Assembly: GCA_017455495.1 (NCBI GenBank)
Contig: JAFTAR010000114.1
Location: 1-44,097, forward strand
Origin: Prevotella sp.
Lineage (GTDB): Bacteria; Bacteroidota; Bacteroidia; Bacteroidales; Bacteroidaceae
Length of the DNA stretch: 44,097 nucleotides
Direction: 5' to 3'
A program made the translations under genes and the position numbers. The notes under the pieces are model-generated. The model did not search any database and was not told the DNA's origin. It was given only the letters and a program-made list of their open reading frames with translations. Of the stretch, positions 1-8,136 are shown piece after piece. Each line of letters starts with the position of its first letter. Positions within the stretch are counted from its first letter, which is position 1.

Positions 1-25
1 GTCGCTCGCGCTCCCAGGGTTGGGT

Positions 26-34
26 GCAAAGGTA
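26..34 (-). promoter_or_regulatory. Possible outward-reading promoter -7 box
   Basis: Read on the minus strand, positions 34 to 26 give TACCTTTGC, a good match to the Bacteroidota -7 box TAnnTTTG. It would drive a gene beyond the left edge of the window. No clear TTTG -33 box lies about 20 bases upstream. The inverted repeat at 37-77 occupies that place, so the site could be activator- or repressor-controlled. The gene it would serve is not visible. Confidence 0.35.
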
Positions 35-36
35 CA

Positions 37-77
37 AAAATTATACATCAATGTATGTAACACTGATGTATAATTTT
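37..77. repeat. 14-bp perfect inverted repeat, possible terminator or operator
   Basis: Positions 37-50 (AAAATTATACATCA) and 64-77 form a perfect 14-bp inverted repeat around a 13-base loop. On the plus strand it is followed by G and a run of T, and on the minus strand the stem ends in T residues, so it could end transcription from either side. The stem is AT-rich, unlike a strong intrinsic terminator. Because it lies just upstream of a minus-strand -7 box it could instead be an operator. Positions 78-147 hold nothing else recognisable. Confidence 0.45.
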
Positions 78-147
78 GTTTTTTTAGCTGTTTGTGCACG
101 GGCAGACACGTTATCCGCCCCTGCTGTTGCTGTCTTTTGCCAGCTCT

Positions 148-2139
148 CTATTTGCCGGTGCCGGCCATGATGCTGATGACAGCCGATATGTCGGCCACAT
201 CCACAATCTTGTCGCCGTTGACATCGGCTTTGGGGTCGTTGGAACCCAGAGCCATGATGCTGATGACAGCCGATATGTCGGCCACATCGACAATCTTGTC
301 GCCGTTGACGTCGCCCTTGACGCCTGCTGCGGGATCCACGGCGTCCTTCGTCAGCTTGATCTGGTAAGCGCTGCTGGCAACGTTCACAATGCCTGTCACG
401 ATAATGGTCTCCACACCCTCGTCGGCCAGTGTGCTCAGGTTCTTGCTGTTGTTCACCACCACGAGTTCAGCCTCGTCGTCCTGCAGGTAGTACTTCGTGC
501 TGCTGACCACGGGGTTGCCGTCATCGCCAATCACGGTGTTGCCGCTCTCGTCGGTCTTGTAGGTCACCTTGCGCACCAGCTTGGCGGTGAGTGTCACCAG
601 GTCGGCGGCGTGCTCGCCCTCGTCAACGGCGGTCAGCGTGGTCTGCACGGGCACGGCCTCCTCCTCGCTCTCAGCGACGGTGAGGCCGTCGGCCTTTGTA
701 TAGACGTTGCCTTTTGCCTCAGGCAGCAGGCCGCTATAAAGCTCATAGTCTATGCGGATGGTTCCGTTGACGACTGCGTTGTCCTTGAACAGCTCCTTGA
801 CGGCATCGACCTTGTAGAAGCAGAGGGCCTTGCCGTTCTCACGTACATAGATGTTGTTGCCGTCGTTGAAGAGCACCTTGGCGTCGGTAAGCGTCAGCTC
901 CAGGTTGGTGGCGCTGGCACCCAGTCCCAGAAGTTCGGCGACGCTGGCCACCTTGGTAGGCTCCACGTCGTCAACGCCGGTCTTGCCGTTGATGGAGGTG
1001 ATGTGGCAGCTGGTCACTTCGGGAGTTGTCACGCCATCCTTCACATATTTCTGCAGCTTTCCTGAGACGATGACCTCGTCGCCGGCCTTCAGGCTGCTGA
1101 TGGTCTCCTCGGTGAAGTCGGCATTTTCGAAGTACTTGGCGCGGAACACGGTGAGCAGCTCGGTGGCCGAGGCATTGTCGCCCATGGTGAAGTTCACGTT
1201 GCCATAGAGCGAGCCGTCGTTCTTGCGCTGGAAGTCGGGGTCGCCCACCACATAGCCTGTCACGCTGTAGGTCTCACTGGTGGTCTTGCCTTCCTCCAGT
1301 GCACCGATGATCTCCAGCGCCTTGGCCACGTTGATGTCGGTCTCAGTGCCAGGATCAGGACCAGGAGTATCGCCGCTGGCTTCCTTCACGGTCACCTCGA
1401 TAGAGACAGTCTGTGCCTCATACTCGTCATTGCCGTCGAAGGCAGCGGTGAGTGTGGTCTTACCGGCAGCCACGAGGGTGATGGTGCCGTCGCTGGCAAT
1501 GGTGGCTACGCTCTCGTCGGAGCTGGTGTAGGTCACAGGCAGCTGGTTCTCGTTGGAGAGCACAAGCGTCACCTCCTGACCAATGGTCAGCGTGGTGCTG
1601 GCCTTGCCCCATGACAGTCCTGCGGGCTTCTTGGCCGAGCCTTGGTAGAGCTTGATGTTGTCCAGACGGCCATTGCTGGTTGTGGTCATACTGAACGTGA
1701 TGGTAATCTCGCTGACACCGGCAGCCACAGTAAGAGGATAGGTGTCATCGTTCCCCGTCCGTGTCTTCTCTCCCAGTGTAGCGCCTTCTACTTCAACTGT
1801 CATATCTTTCCGGTTGGTCTTGAAGGTCAAGAACATCTCGCCTGAGTGCCCTAACAAATTAACCTTTGCAGCAAATGTGCCGCCATTCTTTGCAACGAGT
1901 AGCTCCGGAGCTTCGCCACCGGCGAGAGCCTCATTCCAGAAAGTAGTGCCACTCTTAAAAGAGCCGTCATCATTGAACACCGTACCGGTGAAGGTGTAGT
2001 TGGCGTTGTAGCCGCTGGGGTCAACCTTAAACTCGGTGACACCGCTCCAGTCTTCCTGCCAGATGATGTCCTCGGCCATCGCCTGTCCTGCGAAGAGCAT
2101 CAGTGTGCTCATCAGCATGAATCGTAATGTTTTTTTCAT
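148..2139 (-). CDS. Secreted multidomain protein with C-terminal dockerin-like repeat
   Basis: This 663-residue protein begins with a signal peptide (MKKTLRFMLMSTLMLFAGQAMA, cleavage near residue 22). An N-terminal beta-rich domain follows, then a Big2-like immunoglobulin domain near residues 172-252 (motif TYTSSDESVATIASDGTIT). The central part resembles DUF6359-type OB-fold modules (SVTGYVVGD, KAGDEVIVSGKLQKY). The last 58 residues hold two near-identical copies of GDVNGDKIVDVADISAVI, the calcium-binding dockerin type I pattern. No T9SS tail is present. Dockerin-like ends occur on many Prevotella extracellular proteins, and a matching cohesin is not visible here. No catalytic domain is recognised, so an adhesive or scaffold role is only inference. 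The upstream gene ends 32 bases before the start, so the two may be co-transcribed. Confidence 0.75.
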   Translation of the reverse strand: MKKTLRFMLMSTLMLFAGQAMAEDIIWQEDWSGVTEFKVDPSGYNANYTFTGTVFNDDGSFKSGTTFWNEALAGGEAPELLVAKNGGTFAAKVNLLGHSGEMFLTFKTNRKDMTVEVEGATLGEKTRTGNDDTYPLTVAAGVSEITITFSMTTTSNGRLDNIKLYQGSAKKPAGLSWGKASTTLTIGQEVTLVLSNENQLPVTYTSSDESVATIASDGTITLVAAGKTTLTAAFDGNDEYEAQTVSIEVTVKEASGDTPGPDPGTETDINVAKALEIIGALEEGKTTSETYSVTGYVVGDPDFQRKNDGSLYGNVNFTMGDNASATELLTVFRAKYFENADFTEETISSLKAGDEVIVSGKLQKYVKDGVTTPEVTSCHITSINGKTGVDDVEPTKVASVAELLGLGASATNLELTLTDAKVLFNDGNNIYVRENGKALCFYKVDAVKELFKDNAVVNGTIRIDYELYSGLLPEAKGNVYTKADGLTVAESEEEAVPVQTTLTAVDEGEHAADLVTLTAKLVRKVTYKTDESGNTVIGDDGNPVVSSTKYYLQDDEAELVVVNNSKNLSTLADEGVETIIVTGIVNVASSAYQIKLTKDAVDPAAGVKGDVNGDKIVDVADISAVISIMALGSNDPKADVNGDKIVDVADISAVISIMAGTGK
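164..309 (-). repeat. 87-bp-period repeat encoding the two dockerin-like motifs
   Basis: Positions 164-222 and 251-309 are almost identical (I see one mismatch), with a period of 87 bp, or 29 codons. Each copy encodes a D-x-N-x-D calcium loop followed by the helix VADISAVISIMA. Dockerin halves usually diverge at the DNA level, so this near-identity suggests recent duplication or gene conversion. Confidence 0.8.
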
Positions 2140-2171
2140 AATAACGAAGATTAAAGAGTTAATATTTAGTG

Positions 2172-3077
2172 TTACAGTTTGTTGATTACTTCCAATGAAA
2201 GTCCCGTGTAACGGGCTATCTGTTCTGCAGGCATACCGTCTGCTTTCATTCTCAGCGCATTCTCACGATTCGTCTCCATACGCCCTTCCTCTCTTCCTTC
2301 TGCACGCCCTTCTGCACGCCCTCGCCGCTCTGCCGAGCTGATGACGTTGTGCAGGTCACGGAAGTGCTTCAGGCTCTCCTCGTGTATGCGTGCCTCATCA
2401 GGTGTGAAGTGGGCTATCTCCGCTTGCTCGAAAAACCGGCCGAATATACGCTCCTGAAGGGCGGCGGGACGGTCAAACAGGCGAGACAGGTTTTTCAGGA
2501 CGAAGAGCCACTTGTCGTACATCGACTCCAATTCGTCTTCCGTCTTACGGAACTTCGGCATCTCAAGATAGACGTAGGTCAGCTTGTCGTAAAAGACGTG
2601 CTTGTCTTTCGTGTCCATCAGCTTCACCTCATGGTGGAAGCAGTCCTTGTCGTACTCGTCGGTGGGGAACACAAAGTTCAGTATCCCCACAGTATAGACG
2701 TGGTTCAGACGGAAGTCCCAGTCCTGGCCCACCTGGCCCTGCTTTATGATAGGGAAGGCAGAATAGAACACGGAGCGGTCCTTGAAGAAGTCCTGGCTGG
2801 CCTTCTGCATCTCCACGATGATGCGCTCACCGTTCTCCGCCTCGCAATAGACATCGAAAACGGCTCGCCGCTCGCCGTATTGCTCCAGCTTCTCCGTGGG
2901 CAGGTATTTCAGTTCCTTTATCACCAGACGGGGGTCAAGGCTGTCCTGCGCCATGTGGTCGAACATGGCGTTGAGCAGACTTACCAGGAATTCCTTGTTC
3001 GGTTCCGTGCCAAACAGTTTCTTGAACCCGAAGTCGGTGAACGGATTCACATATCTCTCATGTTTTCTTTCATCCAT
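2172..3077 (-). CDS. Rpn-family PD-(D/E)XK nuclease (PDDEXK_2, transposase-like)
   Basis: The 301-residue protein opens with NPFTDFGFKKLFG, the hallmark start of the Rpn / PD-(D/E)XK 'putative transposase' family (PF12784). The catalytic core is visible as FDVYCEAENGERIIVEMQ near residues 74-92, with Asp then Glu-x-Gln. The C-terminus is a charged repeat-rich stretch (GRAEGRAEGREEGR) followed by a small helix-turn-helix-like end (MPAEQIARYTGLSLEVINKL). The family is known for recombination-promoting nucleases and for many copies per Bacteroidota genome. The cellular role is unclear. Length is normal and the reading frame is intact. Confidence 0.85.
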   Translation of the reverse strand: MDERKHERYVNPFTDFGFKKLFGTEPNKEFLVSLLNAMFDHMAQDSLDPRLVIKELKYLPTEKLEQYGERRAVFDVYCEAENGERIIVEMQKASQDFFKDRSVFYSAFPIIKQGQVGQDWDFRLNHVYTVGILNFVFPTDEYDKDCFHHEVKLMDTKDKHVFYDKLTYVYLEMPKFRKTEDELESMYDKWLFVLKNLSRLFDRPAALQERIFGRFFEQAEIAHFTPDEARIHEESLKHFRDLHNVISSAERRGRAEGRAEGREEGRMETNRENALRMKADGMPAEQIARYTGLSLEVINKL

Positions 3078-3101
3078 AATGAAAAAAAATGCAATTCACG
3101 T

Positions 3102-3134
3102 GCAAAGTTACTACATTATTTTTTACGTGGCAAA
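3102..3134 (-). promoter_or_regulatory. Promoter of the Rpn-family gene
   Basis: On the minus strand TTTG (3134-3131) and TAACTTTG (3110-3103) are separated by exactly 20 bases, matching the Bacteroidota sigma-ABfr consensus. Transcription would start about 18 bases before the ATG at 3077. Confidence 0.75.
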
Positions 3135-3264
3135 TTTTTTTGCCGAAAATGTTCTCTTTTGCGTCAATTAGCCTTTTTCCCCAAGATTTTGTGCGGGTTC
3201 AGCCAAGGTGTGGCAATCACTTGCCCGAAATCAAGCCCAAGGACAACCGGCACTTCTCTTCGGG

Positions 3265-3370
3265 ATAAGTGGCACTTATCTCTGACATAAGTGGCACTTG
3301 TCTCCGACATAAGTGGCACTTGTCTCCGACATAAGTGGCACTTATCTCCGACATAAGTGGCACTTATCTG
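3265..3370. repeat. Five tandem 22-bp palindromic repeats
   Basis: Copies start at 3265, 3287, 3309, 3331 and 3353. The core of each is ATAAGTG-G-CACTTAT, a perfect 7-bp dyad around a central G; two copies have CACTTGT instead of CACTTAT. The remaining bases (CTCCGAC type) link the dyads. A degenerate extra copy may lie at about 3248-3264. The array sits between the divergent Rpn and leuS promoters. It could be a tandem operator, a hairpin array or a neutral satellite. There are no CRISPR-type spacers. The rest of 3135-3453 holds homopolymer-rich sequence and no gene. Confidence 0.85.
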
Positions 3371-3453
3371 TATGCCATCCACCCGGTCTGCTGGCAGAAA
3401 GTTGCCGTTTTTGGGGGGAAAGGAGCGGCTTTTTGCAGTTTTTCGCCTTTTTT

Positions 3454-3485
3454 TTTGGTCATTCGGAGAAAATGCCGTATCTTTG
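3454..3485 (+). promoter_or_regulatory. leuS promoter
   Basis: TTTG at 3454-3457 and TATCTTTG at 3478-3485 are separated by 20 bases, a full match to the Bacteroidota consensus. The start of transcription would be near 3492, about 22 bases before the leuS ATG. Confidence 0.8.
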
Positions 3486-3513
3486 CACATTATTAAAGAA
3501 ATAAACCTTACTT

Positions 3514-6453
3514 ATGGAATACAACTTCAGAGAAATTGAGAAGAAATGGCAGCAGCGGTGGGTGGAGCAACAGACCTACCGCGTAGTGGAGGACGAGAAG
3601 AAAAAGAAGTTCTATGTGCTGAACATGTTCCCTTACCCATCTGGTGCGGGTCTGCATGTGGGGCATCCCTTAGGCTACATAGCCTCGGACATCTACGCCC
3701 GCTACAAGCGGCTGCGGGGCTACAACGTGCTGAATCCCATGGGCTACGACGCCTACGGGCTGCCCGCAGAGCAGTATGCCATAAAGACGGGACAGCACCC
3801 CGCCATCACTACCGAGGAGAACATCAACCGCTACCGCGAGCAATTGGACAAGATTGGCTTCTCCTTCGACTGGAACCGCGAGGTAAGGACCTGCGACCCA
3901 GGCTACTACAAGTGGACGCAGTGGGCCTTCCAGAGGATGTTCCGCTCGTACTTCAGCACATCGTCGAACAAGGCGCAGCCCACCATCAAGCTCATCGAGC
4001 ACTTCGAGCTGATGGGCACAGAGAACTGCCATGCCTTAGGCACGGAGGAGCTACACTTTACCGCCGCCGACTGGGCATCGTTCTCGGAGAAGAAGAAGCA
4101 GGAGGTGCTGATGAACTACCGCATCGCCTACCTCGCCGAGACGATGGTGAATTGGTGTCCGGCGCTGGGCACGGTGCTGGCCAACGACGAGGTGGTGAAC
4201 GGTGTCTCGGAGCGCGGCGGCTACCCCGTGGAGCAGAAGAAGATGCGGCAGTGGTGCCTGCGCGTCAGTGCCTATGCACAGCGTCTGCTCGACGGTCTGG
4301 AAAAGATTGACTGGAGCGACTCCATCAAGGAGGCCCAGCGCAACTGGATAGGAAGAAGCGAGGGCGCAGAGATATTCTTCAAAGTGGCCCCCCCTTCGCC
4401 CCCCGAGGGGGGCACGATAGAAAAGTCCACCGATAGCAAAACTATAGAAGCCCCCTCGGGGGGCGTAGGGGGGGCTTCTGGCTTTACGGTGTTCACCACC
4501 CGCGCCGACACCATCTTCGGTGTCACCTTCATGGTGCTGGCACCCGAGAGCGAACTGGTGCAGCAGCTCACCACCCCTGAGCAGAAGCAGGCCGTGGACG
4601 AATACCTGGCCTACGTGAAGAAGCGCACCGAGCGCGAGCGCCAGATGGACCACAGCGTCACAGGTGTCTTCTCTGGCTCCTATGCCATCAACCCCTTCAC
4701 GGGAGAAAAAATTCCCATCTGGATAGCTGAGTATGTGCTGGCTGGCTATGGCACTGGCGCCATCATGGCCGTACCGGCCCACGACAGCCGCGACTATGCC
4801 TTTGCCAAGCATTTTGGTCTTCCCATCATTCCGCTCATTGAGGGTGCCGACGTCTCGGAGGAGAGCTTCGATGCCAAGGAGGGCATCGTGATGAACTCAC
4901 CTGCCGTCGTGTCCGGCGCTTCTCCGTCGGACAGCCCTTTCTCCCTCAACGGCCTGACCGTAAAGGAGGCTATCGCCGCCACAAAGAAATATGTTACTGA
5001 AAAGGGCCTGGGCCGCGTGAAGGTGAACTACCGCCTGCGCGATGCCATCTTCAGCCGCCAGCGCTACTGGGGCGAGCCCTTCCCCATCTACTACAAGGAC
5101 GGAATGCCCTACATCGTGCCGAAGGAGTGCCTGCCGCTTGAGCTGCCCGAAATAGACGAATACAAGCCCACCGAGACCGGCGAGCCGCCACTTGGTCGCG
5201 CCAAGCGCTGGGCCTGGGACACGAAGACCGACACTGTGGTCGATGTTTCTGACATCGACAACAAAACCGTGTTCCCCTTAGAGCTGAACACCATGCCGGG
5301 CTTTGCAGGCTCGTCAGCCTACTACCTGCGCTACATGGACCCGAAGAACGACAAGGCCTTGGTGAGCAACAGCGCCGACGAATACTGGCGCTCGGTAGAC
5401 CTCTACGTGGGCGGCTCGGAGCACGCCACCGGCCACCTCATCTACTCGCGCTTCTGGAACAAATTCCTCTACGACTGCGGCTACAGCTGCGAGGAGGAGC
5501 CGTTCAAGAAGCTTGTCAACCAGGGCATGATTCAGGGACGCAGCAACTTCGTCTACAGAATCAACACAGGCGGTACGGAGAAAACCCCCACCTTCGTCAG
5601 CCTGGGCCTGACAGACCAGTACGACGTGACGCCAATCCACGTAGATGTGAACATAGTACAGGACGACGTGCTCGACCAGGAGGCCTTCCGTCAGTGGCGC
5701 CCCGAGTACAAGGACGCACAGTTCATACTTGAGGACGGCAAATACATCTGCGGCAGCGCCGTGGAGAAAATGTCGAAGTCAATGTACAACGTGGTCAACC
5801 CCGACAAGATAGTGGAAGACTACGGTGCCGACACCCTGCGCCTGTTCGAGATGTTCCTTGGCCCCATAGAGCAGTCGAAGCCCTGGGACCCGAAAACCAT
5901 CAAGGGCTGCCACCGCTTCCTGCGCCGCTTCTGGAGCCTGGTAACGGCCGTCGTGTCCGATGCCTCTCCATCGGAAACAGCCGCAACTCCCGCGGAGCTG
6001 AAGGCCCTGCACAAGCTCATTAAGAAGGTGACTCAGGACATTGAGGCCTTCTCCTACAACACAGCTGTGTCCGCCTTTATGATTGCCACCGACGAGCTGG
6101 CACAGCTTAAGTGCAAGAACCGCGAGCTGCTGAAGACCCTCGTGGTGCTCATTGCCCCCTTCGCCCCCCACATGGCCGAAGAGTTATGGCAGCTGCTGGG
6201 CGGCGAAGGCTCCGTCTGCGACTCACAGTGGCCAAAGTGGAACGAGGAGTACCTCGTGGAGAACACCATCAAGATGGGCGTTCAGTTCAACGGCAAGGTG
6301 CGCTTTGACATGCAGTTCCCTGCCGATGCCGACAACCAGACCATTGAGCAGGCCGTCCGTGCCGACGAGCGCACAGCCAAATATACCGACGGCAAGCAGA
6401 TAGTGAAAGTCATCATCGTGCCCAAGCGCATGGTGAACATCGTTCTTAAGTGA
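3514..6453 (+). CDS. leuS: Leucyl-tRNA synthetase
   Basis: This class I synthetase charges tRNA-Leu in the cytoplasm. The HIGH-type motif is HVGHP at residues 48-52, and KMSKS is at 752-756. The editing (CP1) domain shows [10 protein letters not shown] and the conserved [12 protein letters not shown]. The C-terminal anticodon-binding region ([12 protein letters not shown]) is present. At 979 residues it is longer than typical Bacteroidales LeuRS, partly because of an in-frame Pro/Gly-rich insert of about 30 residues at the start of the editing domain (DNA 4387-4475). Two short repeats at 4903 and 5947 occupy other surface loops. All keep the frame, so the enzyme is probably functional. It is the first gene of a long co-directional run; the next gene starts 36 bases downstream. 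Confidence 0.97.
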   Translation: MEYNFREIEKKWQQRWVEQQTYRVVEDEKKKKFYVLNMFPYPSGAGLHVGHPLGYIASDIYARYKRLRGYNVLNPMGYDAYGLPAEQYAIKTGQHPAITTEENINRYREQLDKIGFSFDWNREVRTCDPGYYKWTQWAFQRMFRSYFSTSSNKAQPTIKLIEHFELMGTENCHALGTEELHFTAADWASFSEKKKQEVLMNYRIAYLAETMVNWCPALGTVLANDEVVNGVSERGGYPVEQKKMRQWCLRVSAYAQRLLDGLEKIDWSDSIKEAQRNWIGRSEGAEIFFKVAPPSPPEGGTIEKSTDSKTIEAPSGGVGGASGFTVFTTRADTIFGVTFMVLAPESELVQQLTTPEQKQAVDEYLAYVKKRTERERQMDHSVTGVFSGSYAINPFTGEKIPIWIAEYVLAGYGTGAIMAVPAHDSRDYAFAKHFGLPIIPLIEGADVSEESFDAKEGIVMNSPAVVSGASPSDSPFSLNGLTVKEAIAATKKYVTEKGLGRVKVNYRLRDAIFSRQRYWGEPFPIYYKDGMPYIVPKECLPLELPEIDEYKPTETGEPPLGRAKRWAWDTKTDTVVDVSDIDNKTVFPLELNTMPGFAGSSAYYLRYMDPKNDKALVSNSADEYWRSVDLYVGGSEHATGHLIYSRFWNKFLYDCGYSCEEEPFKKLVNQGMIQGRSNFVYRINTGGTEKTPTFVSLGLTDQYDVTPIHVDVNIVQDDVLDQEAFRQWRPEYKDAQFILEDGKYICGSAVEKMSKSMYNVVNPDKIVEDYGADTLRLFEMFLGPIEQSKPWDPKTIKGCHRFLRRFWSLVTAVVSDASPSETAATPAELKALHKLIKKVTQDIEAFSYNTAVSAFMIATDELAQLKCKNRELLKTLVVLIAPFAPHMAEELWQLLGGEGSVCDSQWPKWNEEYLVENTIKMGVQFNGKVRFDMQFPADADNQTIEQAVRADERTAKYTDGKQIVKVIIVPKRMVNIVLK
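4387..4475. repeat. REP/MITE-like GC-rich inverted repeat inside leuS
   Basis: The arms at 4387-4413 and 4450-4475 are inverted copies differing by one C and one A/T change. Each arm combines a C-run, TTCG or CGTA, a second run and TCGGGGGG. The 36-base centre (4414-4449) holds CGATAG and CTATAG in inverted orientation. Translated in frame it gives Pro/Gly-rich ends (PPSPPEGG and APSGGVGG), replacing the short loop between AEIFFKV and [10 protein letters not shown]. It looks like a small mobile palindromic unit that inserted without breaking the frame. Confidence 0.75.
4903..4933. repeat. Short hairpin repeat inside leuS, copy 1
   Basis: The stem 4910-4918 (TGTCCGGCG) pairs with 4925-4933 (CGTCGGACA) around the loop CTTCTC, with one G/T mismatch that can wobble in RNA. 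It is the same family as the copy at 5947: 25 of 29 positions match. It encodes AVVSGASPS in a loop before [10 protein letters not shown]. Confidence 0.65.
5947..5975. repeat. Short hairpin repeat inside leuS, copy 2
   Basis: TCCGATG (5956-5962) and CATCGGA (5969-5975) form a perfect 7-bp stem with loop CCTCTC. It is preceded by GCCGTCGTG, as in copy 1. The same strand and reading frame are used, encoding AVVSDASPS in the linker before the C-terminal helical domain. Confidence 0.65.
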
Positions 6454-6489
6454 AAAGAGAAGAGAGAATAATTTGCTACCGTTCGCAAT

Positions 6490-7425
6490 ATGACCATTGA
6501 CCACAAGCTGATACTCAAGGAGGTCGGGGATTATGTCTTCATAACCCTCGGCCTCATATTGTATGCTTTTGGCTTCACCGTGTTCCTCATGCCCTACGAG
6601 ATTGTGACGGGAGGCGTGGCCGGAATATCGGCCATCGTGTTCTATGCCACCTCGTTCCCGCTGGAATACACATACTTTGGCATCAACGTTCTACTGGGCA
6701 TAATGGCTTTGCGCATTCTGGGGTGGAAGTTCCTGTCAAAAACCATCTATGCCTTCACCATGCTGTCATTCCTGCTTGGCCTGTTCCAGCAGCTCATGCC
6801 AGTGGATGAAAATGGCCACTTTGTCAAGATCTTGGGCGAGGGCCAGAACTTCATGTCGCTCATCCTGGGGTGCACCATGACAGGGTCGTCGCTCGGAATA
6901 GTGTTCCTTAACAACGGCTCTACCGGCGGCACCGACATCATTGCAGCCTCGGTCAACAAGTACAGGAATGTTTCTCTTGGCACCGTGCTTACATTCCTTG
7001 ACCTCATCATCATAGGCTCCTGTCTGCTCATACCGCAGTTTGGCGACATGTTGCAGCGTGCCTATATGGTGGTGTTCGGCCTGTGCACCATGGTCATAGA
7101 GAACTTCATGCTCGACTTCCTCATGAACCGTCAGCGCCAGAGCGTGCAGTTCATGATTTTCAGCGACAAGTTGCAGGAGATAGCCAATGCCGTGGGCACG
7201 AAGATGGACCATGGCGTCACCATCCTTGACGGCCACGGCTGGTACACCGGGCAGGAGCGCAAGGTGCTCTGCATCCTGGCAAAGAAAAACGAGAGCACCA
7301 CCATCTTCCGACTCATTAAGATGATAGACCCCAAGGCCTTCGTCTCGCAGAGCAATGTCATCGGCGTCTATGGCGAGGGCTTTGATGAAATGAAGGTGAA
7401 GATTAAAGAGAATAGTGATAAATAA
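6490..7425 (+). CDS. YitT-family membrane protein (DUF161 + DUF2179)
   Basis: The 311-residue protein has five or six hydrophobic segments in its first 210 residues, including the family pattern FLMPYEIVTGGVAGIS and NNGSTGGTDIIA. It ends in a soluble DUF2179-type domain of about 85 residues (GVTILDGHGWYTGQERKVLCILAKK). YitT proteins are widespread inner-membrane proteins of unresolved function, with transport suggested but not proven. It lies 36 bases after leuS and 24 before rdgB, so co-transcription is likely. Confidence 0.9.
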   Translation: MTIDHKLILKEVGDYVFITLGLILYAFGFTVFLMPYEIVTGGVAGISAIVFYATSFPLEYTYFGINVLLGIMALRILGWKFLSKTIYAFTMLSFLLGLFQQLMPVDENGHFVKILGEGQNFMSLILGCTMTGSSLGIVFLNNGSTGGTDIIAASVNKYRNVSLGTVLTFLDLIIIGSCLLIPQFGDMLQRAYMVVFGLCTMVIENFMLDFLMNRQRQSVQFMIFSDKLQEIANAVGTKMDHGVTILDGHGWYTGQERKVLCILAKKNESTTIFRLIKMIDPKAFVSQSNVIGVYGEGFDEMKVKIKENSDK

Positions 7426-7449
7426 ATAAACAGCTACCGCGGTAAAGTT

Positions 7450-8088
7450 ATGAAGATAGTTTTCGCTACCAACAACCAGCACAAGCTGGAGGAAGTGCGC
7501 CAAATCCTTGGCCAGCAGATTGAAGTCCTTTCACTTGCAGACATTGGCTGCCACGAGGACATACCAGAAAGAGGTAGTTCGCTGATGGAGAATGCCGCCA
7601 TGAAGGCAAAATACGTCTACGACCACTACCATATAGACTGTTTTGCCGATGATACAGGGCTCTTCGTTGATGCCCTTGACGGCGAGCCGGGCATCTACAG
7701 TGCCCGCTATGCAAGCATGAATGCTGAAAAAGAGGGCAATACAGCAGTGGCGAGCCACGACAGCAAGGCCAATATGGACCTGCTGCTGAAGAAACTTGCC
7801 GGCAGCGATAACCGCAAGGCAAGGTTTGTCACCGTTTTTGCTCTCATCAGGATGCTCCACGGGATGGAGTGCGTGTATAGTCTCCAGTTCTTCCGGGGCG
7901 CGGTGGAAGGAGAGATAATAAGCGAGCCGCGGGGAGAGGAGGGCTTCGGCTACGACCCTGTCTTCCTGCCAGAAGGCTACACCCAGACCTTTGCCGAGAT
8001 GGGCGAGGAGGAAAAGAACAAAATCAGCCACCGGGCCCGCGCCACAGCCAAGCTCTGCAGCGAGCTGCGCGCCAAATATAATAAATGA
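7450..8088 (+). CDS. rdgB: Non-canonical purine NTP pyrophosphatase (RdgB/HAM1)
   Basis: This 212-residue enzyme hydrolyses dITP, ITP and XTP to monophosphates and so cleans the nucleotide pool. The family signatures are intact: [12 protein letters not shown] at the N-terminus, [21 protein letters not shown] in the middle, EGFGYDPVF, and the C-terminal [10 protein letters not shown] substrate-binding segment. Length is normal. It is tightly spaced between the YitT gene and porZ. Confidence 0.96.
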   Translation: MKIVFATNNQHKLEEVRQILGQQIEVLSLADIGCHEDIPERGSSLMENAAMKAKYVYDHYHIDCFADDTGLFVDALDGEPGIYSARYASMNAEKEGNTAVASHDSKANMDLLLKKLAGSDNRKARFVTVFALIRMLHGMECVYSLQFFRGAVEGEIISEPRGEEGFGYDPVFLPEGYTQTFAEMGEEEKNKISHRARATAKLCSELRAKYNK

Positions 8089-8136
8089 TATAACAACACC
8101 CACGAAATCCACAACACCCACAAATTCCTCCACCTA

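Noticed and set aside
94..1065. Long plus-strand frame opposite the dockerin protein
   Set aside because: It is the antisense shadow of a clear secreted gene; it has no recognisable domain and no promoter.
3265..3370. CRISPR array
   Set aside because: The units are directly adjacent at a constant 22-bp period with no unique spacers, and no cas genes are near.
3164..3490. 108-codon minus-strand frame across the 22-bp repeats
   Set aside because: Its repetitive protein (KCHL-type units) is only the translation of the DNA repeat, and it overlaps the leuS promoter.
4051..4812. 253-codon minus-strand frame inside leuS
   Set aside because: It is antisense to a fully conserved synthetase and reflects GC-rich codon structure.
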